64,000 bases of DNA. Origin: Saccharomycopsis malanga. Its lineage: Eukaryota; Ascomycota; Saccharomycetes; Ascoideales; Saccharomycopsidaceae. A model generated the notes under the pieces. That model saw only the letters and a list, made by a program, of their open reading frames with translations. It made no database searches and was not told the origin of the DNA. Positions 1 to 11,956 of this stretch are shown here, in pieces. Each line of letters starts with the position of its first letter. The first letter of the stretch is position 1. The DNA lies in the NCBI GenBank assembly GCA_004014935.1, contig CP025321.1:3348001-3412000 (forward strand). The letters are read 5' to 3'. The position numbers and the translations under genes are program-made.

Positions 1-221
1 ACGAAAGACAGCCAAAAACGGCTTTTTTTCATAGTAATAGTACTATTATCAGAAACAAAAGAAAGCCCAAACAAGCCGGTATAGCAGCAATCAACAGTAA
101 TTCTGTCTATATACAAAGTTAGAATTTTGACAGACGTTCCTGTTATAGACATTTAGCTGTTAGTCCAAGCGCAGCATACATCCCCATCCTTAGATATCCG
201 ATATTAGATATTAGATAAGAC
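1..221. other. 5' flank of IVY1
   Basis: AT-rich leader and promoter DNA of the IVY1-like gene. No open frame of note and no recognisable binding site beyond AT-rich stretches. Confidence 0.5.
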
Positions 222-1913
222 ATGTCAGCTGTATCTATACAAAGTAACGATTCGAATGACAGTCAGCTGAAGAGCACCCGTAAGTCCTCAATCTCGTTCC
301 GGGCCCCGCACTTGTCTGAGTTCTATCGTTTCGTATCAGGATCCGGAAGCGGTACGAAGCAGCTGGTTGGGCAGACAACCAATGAGAGAGGCCATACACG
401 GCAACAAAGTTCCATCTCCACTGGCCAAGTACTGACGAGAAACAGACGGTTTTCCACTTCCACTATGGACACTGGGATCTCTCTTACTCCGTCCATTTTT
501 GATCTTCCTATGATTATATCCAGTAGAGACCGCGACGAATTTGAGCAAGTTCTCAAGAAATTGTCTGTTGCCTCCAAAAATTACGCCCAGGCATTGTCTT
601 CGGTGTCTTCTGCCGCTTCGGAGTTTGGATTATCATTAGAAGGCTTGGCCAGACTCAAAGGATCCCACACCCAGTCACAGAACTTGATGACGTGTGCTGG
701 TTTGCATTTTCTCATATCCAATCATCAACAAGTATTGGCATCGTCCATAGAACAACAGTTCCAGCACCCGCTAGACTCTATTATTGTCAATTTTAAGAGT
801 AAAACTAGTAAGAACGACCAGACCTTCAACCGCGAATTGCGATCCAGAATTAAACATTTGAAAAGTTTGGAAGGAATCAATTATCGTATAGCCAAGTCTA
901 AAAAACGTAATTTGGTAACTTACAAGGACACTTTGAAAAGAATAAACGACCAGATCGACTCTATCGACGGACTCAAGTACAATTACTATGATTCCTTGTC
1001 GAAACTCATACAGGATACTAATGGAAAAATCATAAAAAACTGCTGTACTGTGGCCAAGGCAGAATTCGAGATCTACGAAAACATTGCCAGAAAAGGGTGG
1101 ACGGGCGGCGGAATGGACGAGTTACTTGTAGATTGTCCTGATCCGTTTGGCGATGAAACTGAAACTGAAATTATAGACGAAGAGGAAGATTCTAATGAAG
1201 AGGAAAAATTGAACTCTTCAACAAATGCTCGTTCTGAACAACCTAATGGTAATCACCAACAACAGCGACAAGACGATAGTATTTTTCATACAAAATTATC
1301 AACTTCAAAAAAAAGTCCTCGTAAACCTCAGTTAGTCAACACTAAAAACGCTTTAACCATCCAGGACGATGTGTTTTCCAACACGAATGGATCCCGTGCA
1401 TTATCTCCAACCTCTATCTCTAGTAGCGCCAATTTTTTTCCAGCCAACATTAGCCAGTTGAGCATAAAGGACCCCGAGGATAACACATCTGCTCCTACAA
1501 ATGGGCTTGGCGTCAGGACAAATAGTGAAGTCGCAGATAAAAACACTGAAAGTATAACTGACAGAACTACTGAGGAAATTTCTAAAGATAAAACCAACAA
1601 AGCACCTTCTACTGTTCAATCCGATCCACAAACTTTTAACATTACAACTCTGACTGACGGTGACACAACAGCACAAGGCAAGGAATCTACGTTACTGTTA
1701 CGTGAAGAAAGTCATGATAATCCTGAAGCGAAAAGCGATCATGCTAAAGAAGATAGTAACAATGCTGATGACTTACATACTCAAACAGAAGGTGAAGGTA
1801 CGTCAGATGACGAGGAAGATGACAACTCCTTCTCATTGCCATTGCCGTCAAACCTTACTTATAAACCTGGTCTGCCTAATCAGCCCCTATTTAAAAATGC
1901 ATGGAATGATTAA
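222..1913 (+). CDS. IVY1: Ivy1-like inverse-BAR vacuolar membrane protein
   Basis: This encodes a 563-residue protein resembling yeast Ivy1, a phospholipid-binding inverse-BAR protein of the vacuole. In S. cerevisiae, Ivy1 binds the Rab Ypt7 and the HOPS subunit Vps33 and acts in vacuole fission and TORC1/EGO signalling. The family match rests on the order of segments. A Ser/Thr-rich N-terminus leads into IFDLPMII near residue 92, then a helical I-BAR-like region to about residue 300, ending in a conserved block with IARKGWTGGGMDELL near 290-305. From about residue 310 to the end it is acidic, low-complexity and probably disordered, and this tail makes it longer than the roughly 450-residue S. 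cerevisiae protein. The ATG at 222 is the first in frame and keeps the whole conserved part. Identity comes from remembered family features, not from an alignment. Confidence 0.82.
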   Translation: MSAVSIQSNDSNDSQLKSTRKSSISFRAPHLSEFYRFVSGSGSGTKQLVGQTTNERGHTRQQSSISTGQVLTRNRRFSTSTMDTGISLTPSIFDLPMIISSRDRDEFEQVLKKLSVASKNYAQALSSVSSAASEFGLSLEGLARLKGSHTQSQNLMTCAGLHFLISNHQQVLASSIEQQFQHPLDSIIVNFKSKTSKNDQTFNRELRSRIKHLKSLEGINYRIAKSKKRNLVTYKDTLKRINDQIDSIDGLKYNYYDSLSKLIQDTNGKIIKNCCTVAKAEFEIYENIARKGWTGGGMDELLVDCPDPFGDETETEIIDEEEDSNEEEKLNSSTNARSEQPNGNHQQQRQDDSIFHTKLSTSKKSPRKPQLVNTKNALTIQDDVFSNTNGSRALSPTSISSSANFFPANISQLSIKDPEDNTSAPTNGLGVRTNSEVADKNTESITDRTTEEISKDKTNKAPSTVQSDPQTFNITTLTDGDTTAQGKESTLLLREESHDNPEAKSDHAKEDSNNADDLHTQTEGEGTSDDEEDDNSFSLPLPSNLTYKPGLPNQPLFKNAWND

Positions 1914-2443
1914 AGATGTCAAGCGAATGTTTTTCAAAAATCTGAGGGTCATGGTTTCTCAACATTGTTTCTATATTTTTATTACGTCAACATTTATTCT
2001 TAATTTTTTTTTTCACAACACTCCATTTGAGCAATTTTCTTTAGTCTGCCTATCTACGGCCTTTTAATATTCCCTTTTCATTTCTCGTTTGTTTAACTTT
2101 CATCTACTTTGGGTCAAGAGCTTTATATACATGTACTACAATGCGTCACATTCCAACCTCGTACCTTTATTAGTAGATAAACTGATGGTCAATATTATAA
2201 CATGGCCCATGTACATTTTGACTGAATGATAAAAACTCCTGAAAGAATAGAATTTCCAACCATATTGAGGGGCTTGACCTTAAGTGGTAAGCAAAACATA
2301 TATTTAAAATACGACCTAAAGTTTACATAACTTTTACACCTCTATAAACCTATTTGCAAAACACTGAGACCAAACAGTGATAATTGTAATATTTATTAAA
2401 ATCGATGTTTTATAACACTATATATGCTTCAAGCAATGAGGGA
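1914..2443. other. convergent intergenic region
   Basis: AT-rich 3' flanks of two genes that end towards each other. Nothing else recognised. Confidence 0.5.
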
Positions 2444-4288
2444 TTAAGGACGATAATTTTCCTTCAATAAACAATTTCGTTCAGCAGACAGTTCAGCCAA
2501 TTCAAATATTAACTTATTGGCATAAATAAACTCCTCAAAAACTTCTTTATAAACTTCCTCATTGTCATCAACAAAGCTACTAGAGTCGCTACTGCTACTT
2601 TTAATTTCGCCGCTTTTATTTCCACCTTTGAATTTTTTGATATCTAACAACTTTTGAGTATACTCTGAGACTTTTTGGAAAAAATGGTTTTTACTTTTGT
2701 TTCCATCTTTTTCCTTAGAATTTTGAATCGACGGTTCTCCATTGTCTTCTTGAACTGAAGTTTCTTGTTTGGAAGCTTCTTGCATTTCATCATTCAAGGT
2801 TTTATAAGTTAAATCTTCACGAGACAATTGCTCTCGCAAATTCTCAAACGATGCTGTTTGTTGAAAATTGAAGACACTTTCATCATTTTGTGGCTCTTCA
2901 AAAGTAGAGACTGTTCCATCTTTTTGCTTATTTTCTTTTGATTCGGTTACATATAAACTGCCAGAGTTGATCAATACCCCCAAGACTTTTCTTGAAACTA
3001 CCGGATTGAGAACCAATAAAGTCTGTAAAACTCTCAATTTTTTGTAATAATTATCCTTAGTAATTACACCCACATCAACCAAGACTTTTGGAGAGTTTGA
3101 CTGGTTCAATTTCTCAAAGATTTTGTCAATATCGTCTTCAGACAATTGAAACCCTTTTTCATTACTCAATTCCAAAACTATGAAAGTATCACGATTACCA
3201 GTTGTACCAATAATTGCAACTTGACCTAATTTTGTCACTGACAAAAAGTGGTGAGGATTTTCAGATGCTAAAATGGCTTCTTGAACTGCTTTGATTTTGT
3301 ATTGGAAACTATCACAAGTAGTAGGAAATGCATCACTATCCAATGTTTGAAAACCTACTGGAAAAGATGATCCAGAGACCAATTCCCGATGTAATTGCGA
3401 TTCAACCAATGATGAACCTACCAAAGATAGACAGAATAGATCAGACAAATATTGAGGAGTTAGCGTGTCCGAAAGTTGGCCAGCTAGTGGAACTTGTTCG
3501 GCGAGCTCACAAAGCAAAGAACGACAAATAGGAATTCCTTTTTGAATCTCAAAGCTTTGTACAGTTAACGTTTCATTCTTTTTATTTTTATTGACATATT
3601 TTTGTATTTGGTCATAATCAATATTACGTTTCAACAAGTTGGCTCTCATTGCAATCAATACATCATTTCTACTTAATTTTCTATTTCCTTTTGCTACACC
3701 AGTATAGATATCCTCAATACATTTAGGAAGTTGTCTATCTTTAATGGCTTGTGCAGAGATTGCATTCGTAGTGGCATTTTCCACAGATATCAGATTAAGC
3801 CAGTTAGAACACGCCTTTGCTTGAGTTGGACATGTAATATAAGTAGGTCCAGCAATAATTAACAAGGGAGAAGAATCTTTTCTGACAAAATCTTGATGCA
3901 AAATGTTTCGCAAGAGCTCTCTAGTATTGATAATTTTATTAGTCAACTCAGCACTGATAGGATAAAAATACTGTTGAATCAATTCCGGTTGAGCAATTGC
4001 TACCTTATCTTTTTCTAAGGGGGTCAGTTGTTAGAATATTTCACATTTATCATTCAACAGGAGAAAAAGGTTCTCGAATTTACCTCCCAAGTTCAGAGCT
4101 GAACCATTAGTAGAATTGGCGGCAGAGCCTGACGATGACGGCATCACACCATAATCCCAAATCAACTTCTTATTGCCCGAACCATTGTTCCTAGTACCAG
4201 AACTTGGTTTGCTGTTTGATAATCTTGAAGGTGGTGGTGTTTTTATATTTTCACGGCTACTATCAACAGCAATGGTATCTTCTGACAT
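2444..4288 (-). CDS. DAHP-synthase-like pseudoenzyme, two exons
   Basis: The gene has two exons, 4288-4084 and 4014-2444, giving 591 residues. The core (about residues 78-440) has the layout of the class I aldolase DAHP synthases Aro3/Aro4, the first enzymes of the shikimate pathway. Visible relics are LLIIAGP near 120-125, TPQYLSDL, ESQLHRELVSGSSFPVGF (about 273-290) and HHFLSVTKLG. Catalytic and ligand residues of the family are gone. The GPCSIHD motif reads GPTYITC, the RTTESQLHRE arginine is lost (SLVESQLHRE), GFKNGTDG reads GFQTLDS, LRGGK reads LELSN, and the DYSHGNS histidine block reads DVGVITK. A loop insertion sits near residues 143-220, and about 150 C-terminal residues are acidic and Ser-rich. 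It therefore looks like an enzyme fold kept for a non-catalytic role. Function is unknown. The start at 4288 is the first ATG of exon 1, and the splice restores the frame exactly. Confidence 0.72.
4015..4083 (-). other. 69-nt intron of the DAHP-synthase-like gene
   Basis: On the minus strand the donor is GTAAAT at 4083, the branch-like TTCTAAC lies at about 4028-4034 and the acceptor CTTAG ends at 4015. Removing it joins codon phase 1 (G + AA = Glu) and eliminates an in-frame TAA that lies inside the branch-point motif. Both the donor and the branch site differ from the strongest yeast consensus, so retention may occur and would give an 85-residue product. This is inferred from sequence only. 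Confidence 0.75.
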
Positions 4289-4919
4289 ATTTAGGCCTTG
4301 AGATTTGAATAAAAATGGATTCAGTCTATATTATCAATAGTGTTACTTTCAAGTTAGTCTGGTGGGAGCCATTAACTAAGCTTATATTCTATAGTTTGTG
4401 TAAAACGCTTTGTTATGCTCTTATCATCTCATACGGATATGAAATATACATAGAGCTGCCTGTACATGCTTCAGGCCGCCTTCTACTCAATCAGGAAACA
4501 AGTCCTGTAAAGTATTTCCAGTAGTGACTATATACTTCTAGTCAGGGGCCTAACTCTTGAAGAATTATATTTTTTTGTCTTTTAGTCAAGACGTTGTTAT
4601 TATACATGTCCAAAATGTGCACCAGAATCTTCAATATTTCTAGATGAAAGAAAAGTGCAGATTTACACAACTTACATTGAGCGGAAAGAATATGAATGAG
4701 GGCGTGACATGACGATAAGGGTTTTTAAAAGATAATGAACAAAGTTTAGAGAAATAAAGATAATTGTCAAGAATAGGTTCTAACAAAAAACATGCATTAT
4801 AAACCTACAATGCAAAAAGGTTTTGAAAATGCATTTACTTTTAAGAAAGCAGATACAAGAGCTTTTCTTCATTGTTAATTTAGTATACACTTTTTTGTTA
4901 ATTTTCCATCGCTGCACAC
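4289..4919. other. intergenic, promoter of the DAHP-synthase-like gene
   Basis: Upstream flank of the DAHP-synthase-like gene and 3' flank of ADK1 (both minus strand). The small plus-strand frame at 4315-4524 has no family features. No binding site recognised. Confidence 0.45.
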
Positions 4920-6620
<1,701 letters not shown>

Positions 6621-8501
6621 CTAGTCCCGAAGATTATTGATTAACCACACACATTGAGTTCCCCATTTGGTACTCCTTAAATATACCATATGCCTTTTCA
6701 AATTCCTCAAAATCTTTTGCTTGTCCCCTGGAAGCCCTTTTCTTAAGATGTATTGTACCAAAAAACAACCATAGACGTTTGCAGCAATGTCTACCAATCC
6801 TATTTTGACTTTGTGAGAGCTTTTGGAGCATACGGTATCCAAATAGCGTTGCATTACCGACTCATCGCAGGTCTTGAACATCTTTTCAATTACACTTGAT
6901 CCATACTGGTCAACACTGTATTCTGCTGAATGTTCTACAACATGATCGATGACCTTGTTTTTATGTTCAGTTCTTCCGTAATCCAACAAATGTTGTACAA
7001 CCCAATTTCCCCATTGGTCGCACACCAATCTATCCAGGTTGTCTAGTAATTCTTGGACACATTCCATCTTACCATCATTGTTGGTGTTGCAATTTTCGAT
7101 CAATGTTTGGACCACCAAACTTCCAGAGGCATTCAAAGACACCTCGACCCAGTGGCCGCGTAGCTCGCGATTGACAGTTGGCATAATGTCAAGTAAGCCT
7201 TCTGACTTCTCATTCCAGTTGATCTCAATTAGTTTCTGCCACACATGGCATGTGTACTTTTGGGTGACCGCAAATTTAATGTTTTCGAGCATTTCCTCAA
7301 TGATCAGTTTTTTGATTGAGAGACTAGAATAGTCCAATGCTTTTTGAATTACATGGCAGCCGTAAGGATCTGTGGCTAGCTTTGAAACATTTCCAAGGAT
7401 TTTACTAGTGATTTTGAGAATCTGATCTGGTGTTCCATTTTCAAATGCTCTTTGAATCAAAAAATTACCAAATCTGTTAATCATCAACAAATACGCTTTC
7501 TCTGTGATGGCGTCAAAGATCCTTTGCTTAACCTTTGGATTGGCAACCTTCAATTTTTGTTGCAAAAAGATTGACGCTTGCTGTTCACCGGCTTCTACAA
7601 TCCTAGCGACGATTACATTCCAATTACCATCAGAGTCTCTGTCTAAAATACTGCGATAATCAAACATTTGACTGTCTGAGCTATAAGATCTTTCATTCGG
7701 ACTTTTAACTTGACGTCTACTGCTCGGTCTTCTGTGGATTTCAGCCGGAGAATAGCTTAGATATGGAGGAGTCTCATAGGTCAAGTTCTGTACAGTAGGA
7801 GAGGAACAATTGTAATGGTGATAATAGTTTTGTCTTGGCCAAGCTGTATTCACTTGTGAGATTTGGTTGTAAGGCAAGTTGTTGTGGTTGTCAACAACAG
7901 GAGTATTGTATGGGTAGCAGTATAAATGAGGCGATGATGGTAGTCCTTGGTAGTTTACACATGAGGAAACGTCCAACGATGGAGACATGCCGGGGTGGAA
8001 AGAAGAGATCGGGTCACCCAAAGATTGTGGGATATACTTATAACACTCCATAGATGGAGGCCTTCCCAGGGGCAATGGATAAATATTTAAATGTTGATAA
8101 TCTGGAAATGGGTTATGACCAGCCAGTCTATTAGTATATGCTCTGGGTCTTTCAATGATTGGAACTTGAGATCTGTGATCCTCAAATTTCCATTGCGATA
8201 TAGGTTGATGGCGGCTGTAACAACCTTGATCCCTGTTCTCGACTCTGCCATAATTCGAGGTGTAGCAATGCCCCTTGCCTTTATCACTCTTTAAGCATCC
8301 CTCTTCAAAACAATCACTTTCGTCTTCCAAATCAAAACTGTTGAACATTTTGAGCAAGGCAGCTGAATCCATTGTTTTTAGGCCATCATGTATCAATGGT
8401 TTGGAGGGACCATTGCTGGAAATTTTGGAAAAATCAGAGACAGCCTCACTATGGGCTTGTAACGAGGAAGACGTGTGTGGAAACTCAAACCTGCTTAACA
8501 T
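6621..8501 (-). CDS. Pumilio (PUF) family RNA-binding protein
   Basis: The protein has 626 residues. The first 285 are low-complexity, rich in Tyr, Pro, Ser and Asn. From about residue 285 to 625 there is a Pumilio homology domain. Base-contact pairs (positions 12 and 16 of each repeat) can be read as N346/Q350, C382/Q386, C418/Q422, S461/Q465, N499/Q503, S536/E540 and C579/Q583, followed by a degenerate final repeat (T615/W619). PUF proteins bind short 3'UTR motifs and usually repress or localise mRNAs in the cytoplasm. The N/Q then S/E pair in adjacent repeats predicts recognition of U and G. The following repeat carries C/Q where UGUA-binders have N/Q, so the target may not start with UGU. 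I cannot assign it to a specific S. cerevisiae PUF gene. The start is the first ATG in frame. Confidence 0.85.
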   Translation of the reverse strand: MLSRFEFPHTSSSLQAHSEAVSDFSKISSNGPSKPLIHDGLKTMDSAALLKMFNSFDLEDESDCFEEGCLKSDKGKGHCYTSNYGRVENRDQGCYSRHQPISQWKFEDHRSQVPIIERPRAYTNRLAGHNPFPDYQHLNIYPLPLGRPPSMECYKYIPQSLGDPISSFHPGMSPSLDVSSCVNYQGLPSSPHLYCYPYNTPVVDNHNNLPYNQISQVNTAWPRQNYYHHYNCSSPTVQNLTYETPPYLSYSPAEIHRRPSSRRQVKSPNERSYSSDSQMFDYRSILDRDSDGNWNVIVARIVEAGEQQASIFLQQKLKVANPKVKQRIFDAITEKAYLLMINRFGNFLIQRAFENGTPDQILKITSKILGNVSKLATDPYGCHVIQKALDYSSLSIKKLIIEEMLENIKFAVTQKYTCHVWQKLIEINWNEKSEGLLDIMPTVNRELRGHWVEVSLNASGSLVVQTLIENCNTNNDGKMECVQELLDNLDRLVCDQWGNWVVQHLLDYGRTEHKNKVIDHVVEHSAEYSVDQYGSSVIEKMFKTCDESVMQRYLDTVCSKSSHKVKIGLVDIAANVYGCFLVQYILRKGLPGDKQKILRNLKRHMVYLRSTKWGTQCVWLINNLRD

Positions 8502-9097
8502 TGGAGCCCTTAGAATTTCTGAAAAATGTATCTTAAAAAACCCACCACCAGCAATAATATACCCGATTATTGTATACGAAGAGGCGTTATCACCACTTTA
8601 ATTTAATACCAGTAGCCCTCTATCATCACCCACCATAATCAACAGTAATTAGGATAGCAGTGCAACACAAACTGTTATAGCATAGATGCTGCATGTCAAA
8701 GGCTTGCATGATGTAATTATATGCAATTATATTCATGTATCATATGGTTATGCACTACCCGCATATTCACACAGCTTATTGCGCATCCCGCATTTTCCTT
8801 CGCAAATTTCAGGCTGGTGGTGTTCCTTTGTTCCTTGTTTCTATATACACCTTTTTAGGAAGAAAAGCGTGAATGTTGTGTTGAGAGCAGGCCAAGTCTA
8901 TTCCATGTTGGGCAGTTAGTATTCAGGACATTTGCTTTGTTATATTATTGCTTTTGTTTACCTTTTCCATTCCATATATATCGGAACGCATTGTCTCCTG
9001 ATAGTATATAAGGATATTTCATTTTTTAAACAGAATATCAAAATTGATCTTGCAGAACAGCACACGTCTGGCTGTTTCTTGAGTGCCCCTACAAATC
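8502..9097. other. divergent promoter region (PUF / Seg1-like)
   Basis: Shared upstream region of two divergent genes, AT-rich. No specific site recognised, and short frames here have no family features. Confidence 0.45.
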
Positions 9098-11956
9098 ATG
9101 AAATTATTTTCAGGTAAACCGAAGCGAAGAAATAGTTTGCTTTCGTTGAGCAATCCTAGCAGCGGCTCGTCGCTTCCACCTATAAGTCAATATGTACCGT
9201 CAAATTCCAGTGGTGCACGTCATCAATATGGTAGTCAGGACTATAGTACTGATGACGATTTTGATGATGACGAGACACGCACCAATACTCTTAGAAACAG
9301 TACATTATTGTCACCACAGACCAAATCAATTTTGAAAAAAAGAAGCTCTATGACTTCGCTCCAAAATCCTGGTAATAGCAACAATAATAATGCTAATGCT
9401 AATGCGGCCGCTGCTGCTGCCTTGAGCAGGTCAAACTCATTGAAAAACACGTCGATACCAAGTCACGCTAATAACTTGCCATCTCAGTCAAATTACCAGC
9501 GTCCACAGCGGAAATCGAACTTCATAAATAGCAGCACAAGACGCACCAGTCTTCATTCAGCCAATGTTCCAGTGAAAAAAGGAACATCAAGAAGCTATTC
9601 TCTTACCAGAATAGACGAACAACAAGCTTTACCACCCAAAAATACTCCTCATAGGCATAAACCTAGAACAAGTGCTCCAATCCAAAAGGCAACCAAAAGC
9701 AATCAGGATGTGAATAGCTACAACCAAGACGTAAATATGTACAATCCCAAAGTACTTTCGAGTCCTAGAACCAGTTCTATTCTTAGCAACTCCAGAGCAC
9801 AATCATTTACGTCTCTCCCCCCTATTCAGTCAAGAAACCTTTCTATGACTAGTGCACTCAGCAATAGTTCATTTGATATGAATGATATGACAATTCAATC
9901 AACGACTACCAAGCGTGGTAATATGTTAGTGAAGCAAACCAAAATAATAGATTCACAAGGAGTGACACGACGTATTATTACGAAAACTATCAAGAAAGTT
10001 GGTAATTACGAAGTTGTAAAGTCTAATATCATCAATTTATCTAATGGAGAACACTCTGGTAGTATACTATCCGATAGCAATGCTCAGATTGATGAATTGG
10101 GCAAACTAGAAGAATTAGATGATGATTATGAAAACCTTTTTGCTCCTCAAACTAACTCCTTGATGGGAAATCAATCTAATAGAAATCTGTTGCTTCTTTC
10201 TCCTAATAACTCGGAAATAAATCAACATTTTGAAGGATTTGACGAAGCAATTGATCCAGAATTTGGTTTTTCAAACCAACATCAATCATTTCAACAAAAC
10301 CATCTTCTGTCACCTCTACAAGATCCTTTGCAACCAATTGAAGAAAACCATCACCCACAATCAACCCAACAAAATCAACTCCATCCTTCATTTATTCTGC
10401 CTCCTTTATCTCCTGACCTAGACAATCCTTCCGGAACATATGATACCAGCACAGCCCAAACCAGCAACAACAGTAGTTCCGAAACTGCTTTAACTAGTAA
10501 CCATCCTTATGCAAACTTTGTAGAAAACAAAGGAGCTTCAGACGAACTTACAGATAAGTCTTACAAAGTTTCAGAGAAATTTAGTTTACAACCAGAAGAC
10601 CCACATAAAGATACACCTAGTATTGGCGCTATAGATTCAACAATACCTCCACGTAACAAACTACTTGATAAAATAAAGACTCCTGGACATGAGTCTGAAG
10701 ATGATACTGAGTCGCATTATTCCGATGCTCTTTCACATCCAGTTATTTTAGAAAAAACATCTACATCTGCTTTGCCTAGTAAGACTCCTTCTACTGAAGG
10801 TTCTTTCAAAACACCTTCAATACCACTGGCAAGCGACCCTGCTAATATTCAAAAACTGATGAAAGAAGCGTCATCTGTTGTAAGCAATGATAGCAAAGGT
10901 GCTAATGCCAGTAAGAGAAGCTCAATTTTGGCACCGTCAAGACTTGAGAACTTTGATATTGCGTCTGCGAAGAGTGGAAAGAGTAACAAAAGTCATGTGA
11001 GTTTCAAAGGAGTTGAATACATTGACGATATGACAACACTGCCGAAGAAGTTGAGCGAGTCTGAAATGTACGAAGCTGCTTTGAAAGCAGCACATGCTAA
11101 AGTCTTTGGTACTTCCAACAATACCAGTGGCCTTTCTAAAAGCAAACCGCTCAAGACTAACGAACCATCTAGATCATCGTTTGAGAGAAACAGGGAAAAC
11201 AAGGTTGCAAATGGCCCGCAGGATAGTGTTTCTACATACAGTAATAACGGGGACAGAACATTTTCTTTGAGAGGCGGAACTGCCCAAGCTAGTATAAAAT
11301 CTCCTGTCACACATGAAGACGAGGCAGACGGTTCTCCGAGACTACGTAAAAAGCCCCTGAAATCGGAGGGTTTGCGAGGCTTGTCTAGTATTGGATCGAA
11401 AATCAAGGCAGGTTATGTTGATCGATACAATTTTAATAATTATGATTCAGCTAAGAAGAATGAGAGGTTAGTTGATGAGAATGACAAAGCGTCGACCCAA
11501 ACAACAACTAAAGCATCTGTTAAACATGATATTCTGAAAGATTTAGGATTTAAAAGATATTCCTTGAAAGAACAGCCGGATTTTGAAAAAAAATCCAAAC
11601 TTTCACGCAAGGAAAAGAAATATTTGAAAGAAAAAGCCAAATTGGAAAACATGAATTTATCTGATGAGATAAAGGCTATTCAGCAGAAGAAAAGCAGAAA
11701 AGGTGGACTAGTTGCCCGCGATTCGCCAAGCTATCGTGGATTACGGAAAAACCATGAGAAAGTGTCAGATGGCAATGAATCTAGTCAATTTGTCGGGTTG
11801 GAAAATGATGTGATGGCTAAAAGCCTTTCGGAGCAGGCCTCCAATAAAGAGCAATTGCTTAACGACGAAGTAGAGGACGAAACAGAAAAGGAAAAAGATT
11901 CAGCCAGTGCTCCTGAAAAGAAACGGTTCAGCTTTTTCAGACTACGCTTGCGTTGA
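9098..11956 (+). CDS. probable eisosome protein, Seg1-like
   Basis: The protein has 952 residues, is strongly Ser/Asn-rich and mostly disordered. Two segments stand out. One is a Thr/Lys-rich module near residues 270-310 (VKQTKIIDSQGVTRRIITKTIKK), and the other is a helix near 656-670 (MYEAALKAAHAKVF). Both recall the eisosome organiser Seg1 and its paralogue in yeasts, proteins of about 960 residues that sit under the plasma membrane and promote Pil1 assembly. A basic, predicted helical stretch lies at about 835-870. The C-terminus KKRFSFFRLRLR is basic and aromatic and could contact membrane lipids. The reading frame extends five codons further upstream, but only from a GTG, so I use the ATG at 9098. 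A poly-Asn/Ala tract is encoded near 9380-9420. The family assignment is tentative. Confidence 0.5.
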   Translation: MKLFSGKPKRRNSLLSLSNPSSGSSLPPISQYVPSNSSGARHQYGSQDYSTDDDFDDDETRTNTLRNSTLLSPQTKSILKKRSSMTSLQNPGNSNNNNANANAAAAAALSRSNSLKNTSIPSHANNLPSQSNYQRPQRKSNFINSSTRRTSLHSANVPVKKGTSRSYSLTRIDEQQALPPKNTPHRHKPRTSAPIQKATKSNQDVNSYNQDVNMYNPKVLSSPRTSSILSNSRAQSFTSLPPIQSRNLSMTSALSNSSFDMNDMTIQSTTTKRGNMLVKQTKIIDSQGVTRRIITKTIKKVGNYEVVKSNIINLSNGEHSGSILSDSNAQIDELGKLEELDDDYENLFAPQTNSLMGNQSNRNLLLLSPNNSEINQHFEGFDEAIDPEFGFSNQHQSFQQNHLLSPLQDPLQPIEENHHPQSTQQNQLHPSFILPPLSPDLDNPSGTYDTSTAQTSNNSSSETALTSNHPYANFVENKGASDELTDKSYKVSEKFSLQPEDPHKDTPSIGAIDSTIPPRNKLLDKIKTPGHESEDDTESHYSDALSHPVILEKTSTSALPSKTPSTEGSFKTPSIPLASDPANIQKLMKEASSVVSNDSKGANASKRSSILAPSRLENFDIASAKSGKSNKSHVSFKGVEYIDDMTTLPKKLSESEMYEAALKAAHAKVFGTSNNTSGLSKSKPLKTNEPSRSSFERNRENKVANGPQDSVSTYSNNGDRTFSLRGGTAQASIKSPVTHEDEADGSPRLRKKPLKSEGLRGLSSIGSKIKAGYVDRYNFNNYDSAKKNERLVDENDKASTQTTTKASVKHDILKDLGFKRYSLKEQPDFEKKSKLSRKEKKYLKEKAKLENMNLSDEIKAIQQKKSRKGGLVARDSPSYRGLRKNHEKVSDGNESSQFVGLENDVMAKSLSEQASNKEQLLNDEVEDETEKEKDSASAPEKKRFSFFRLRLR

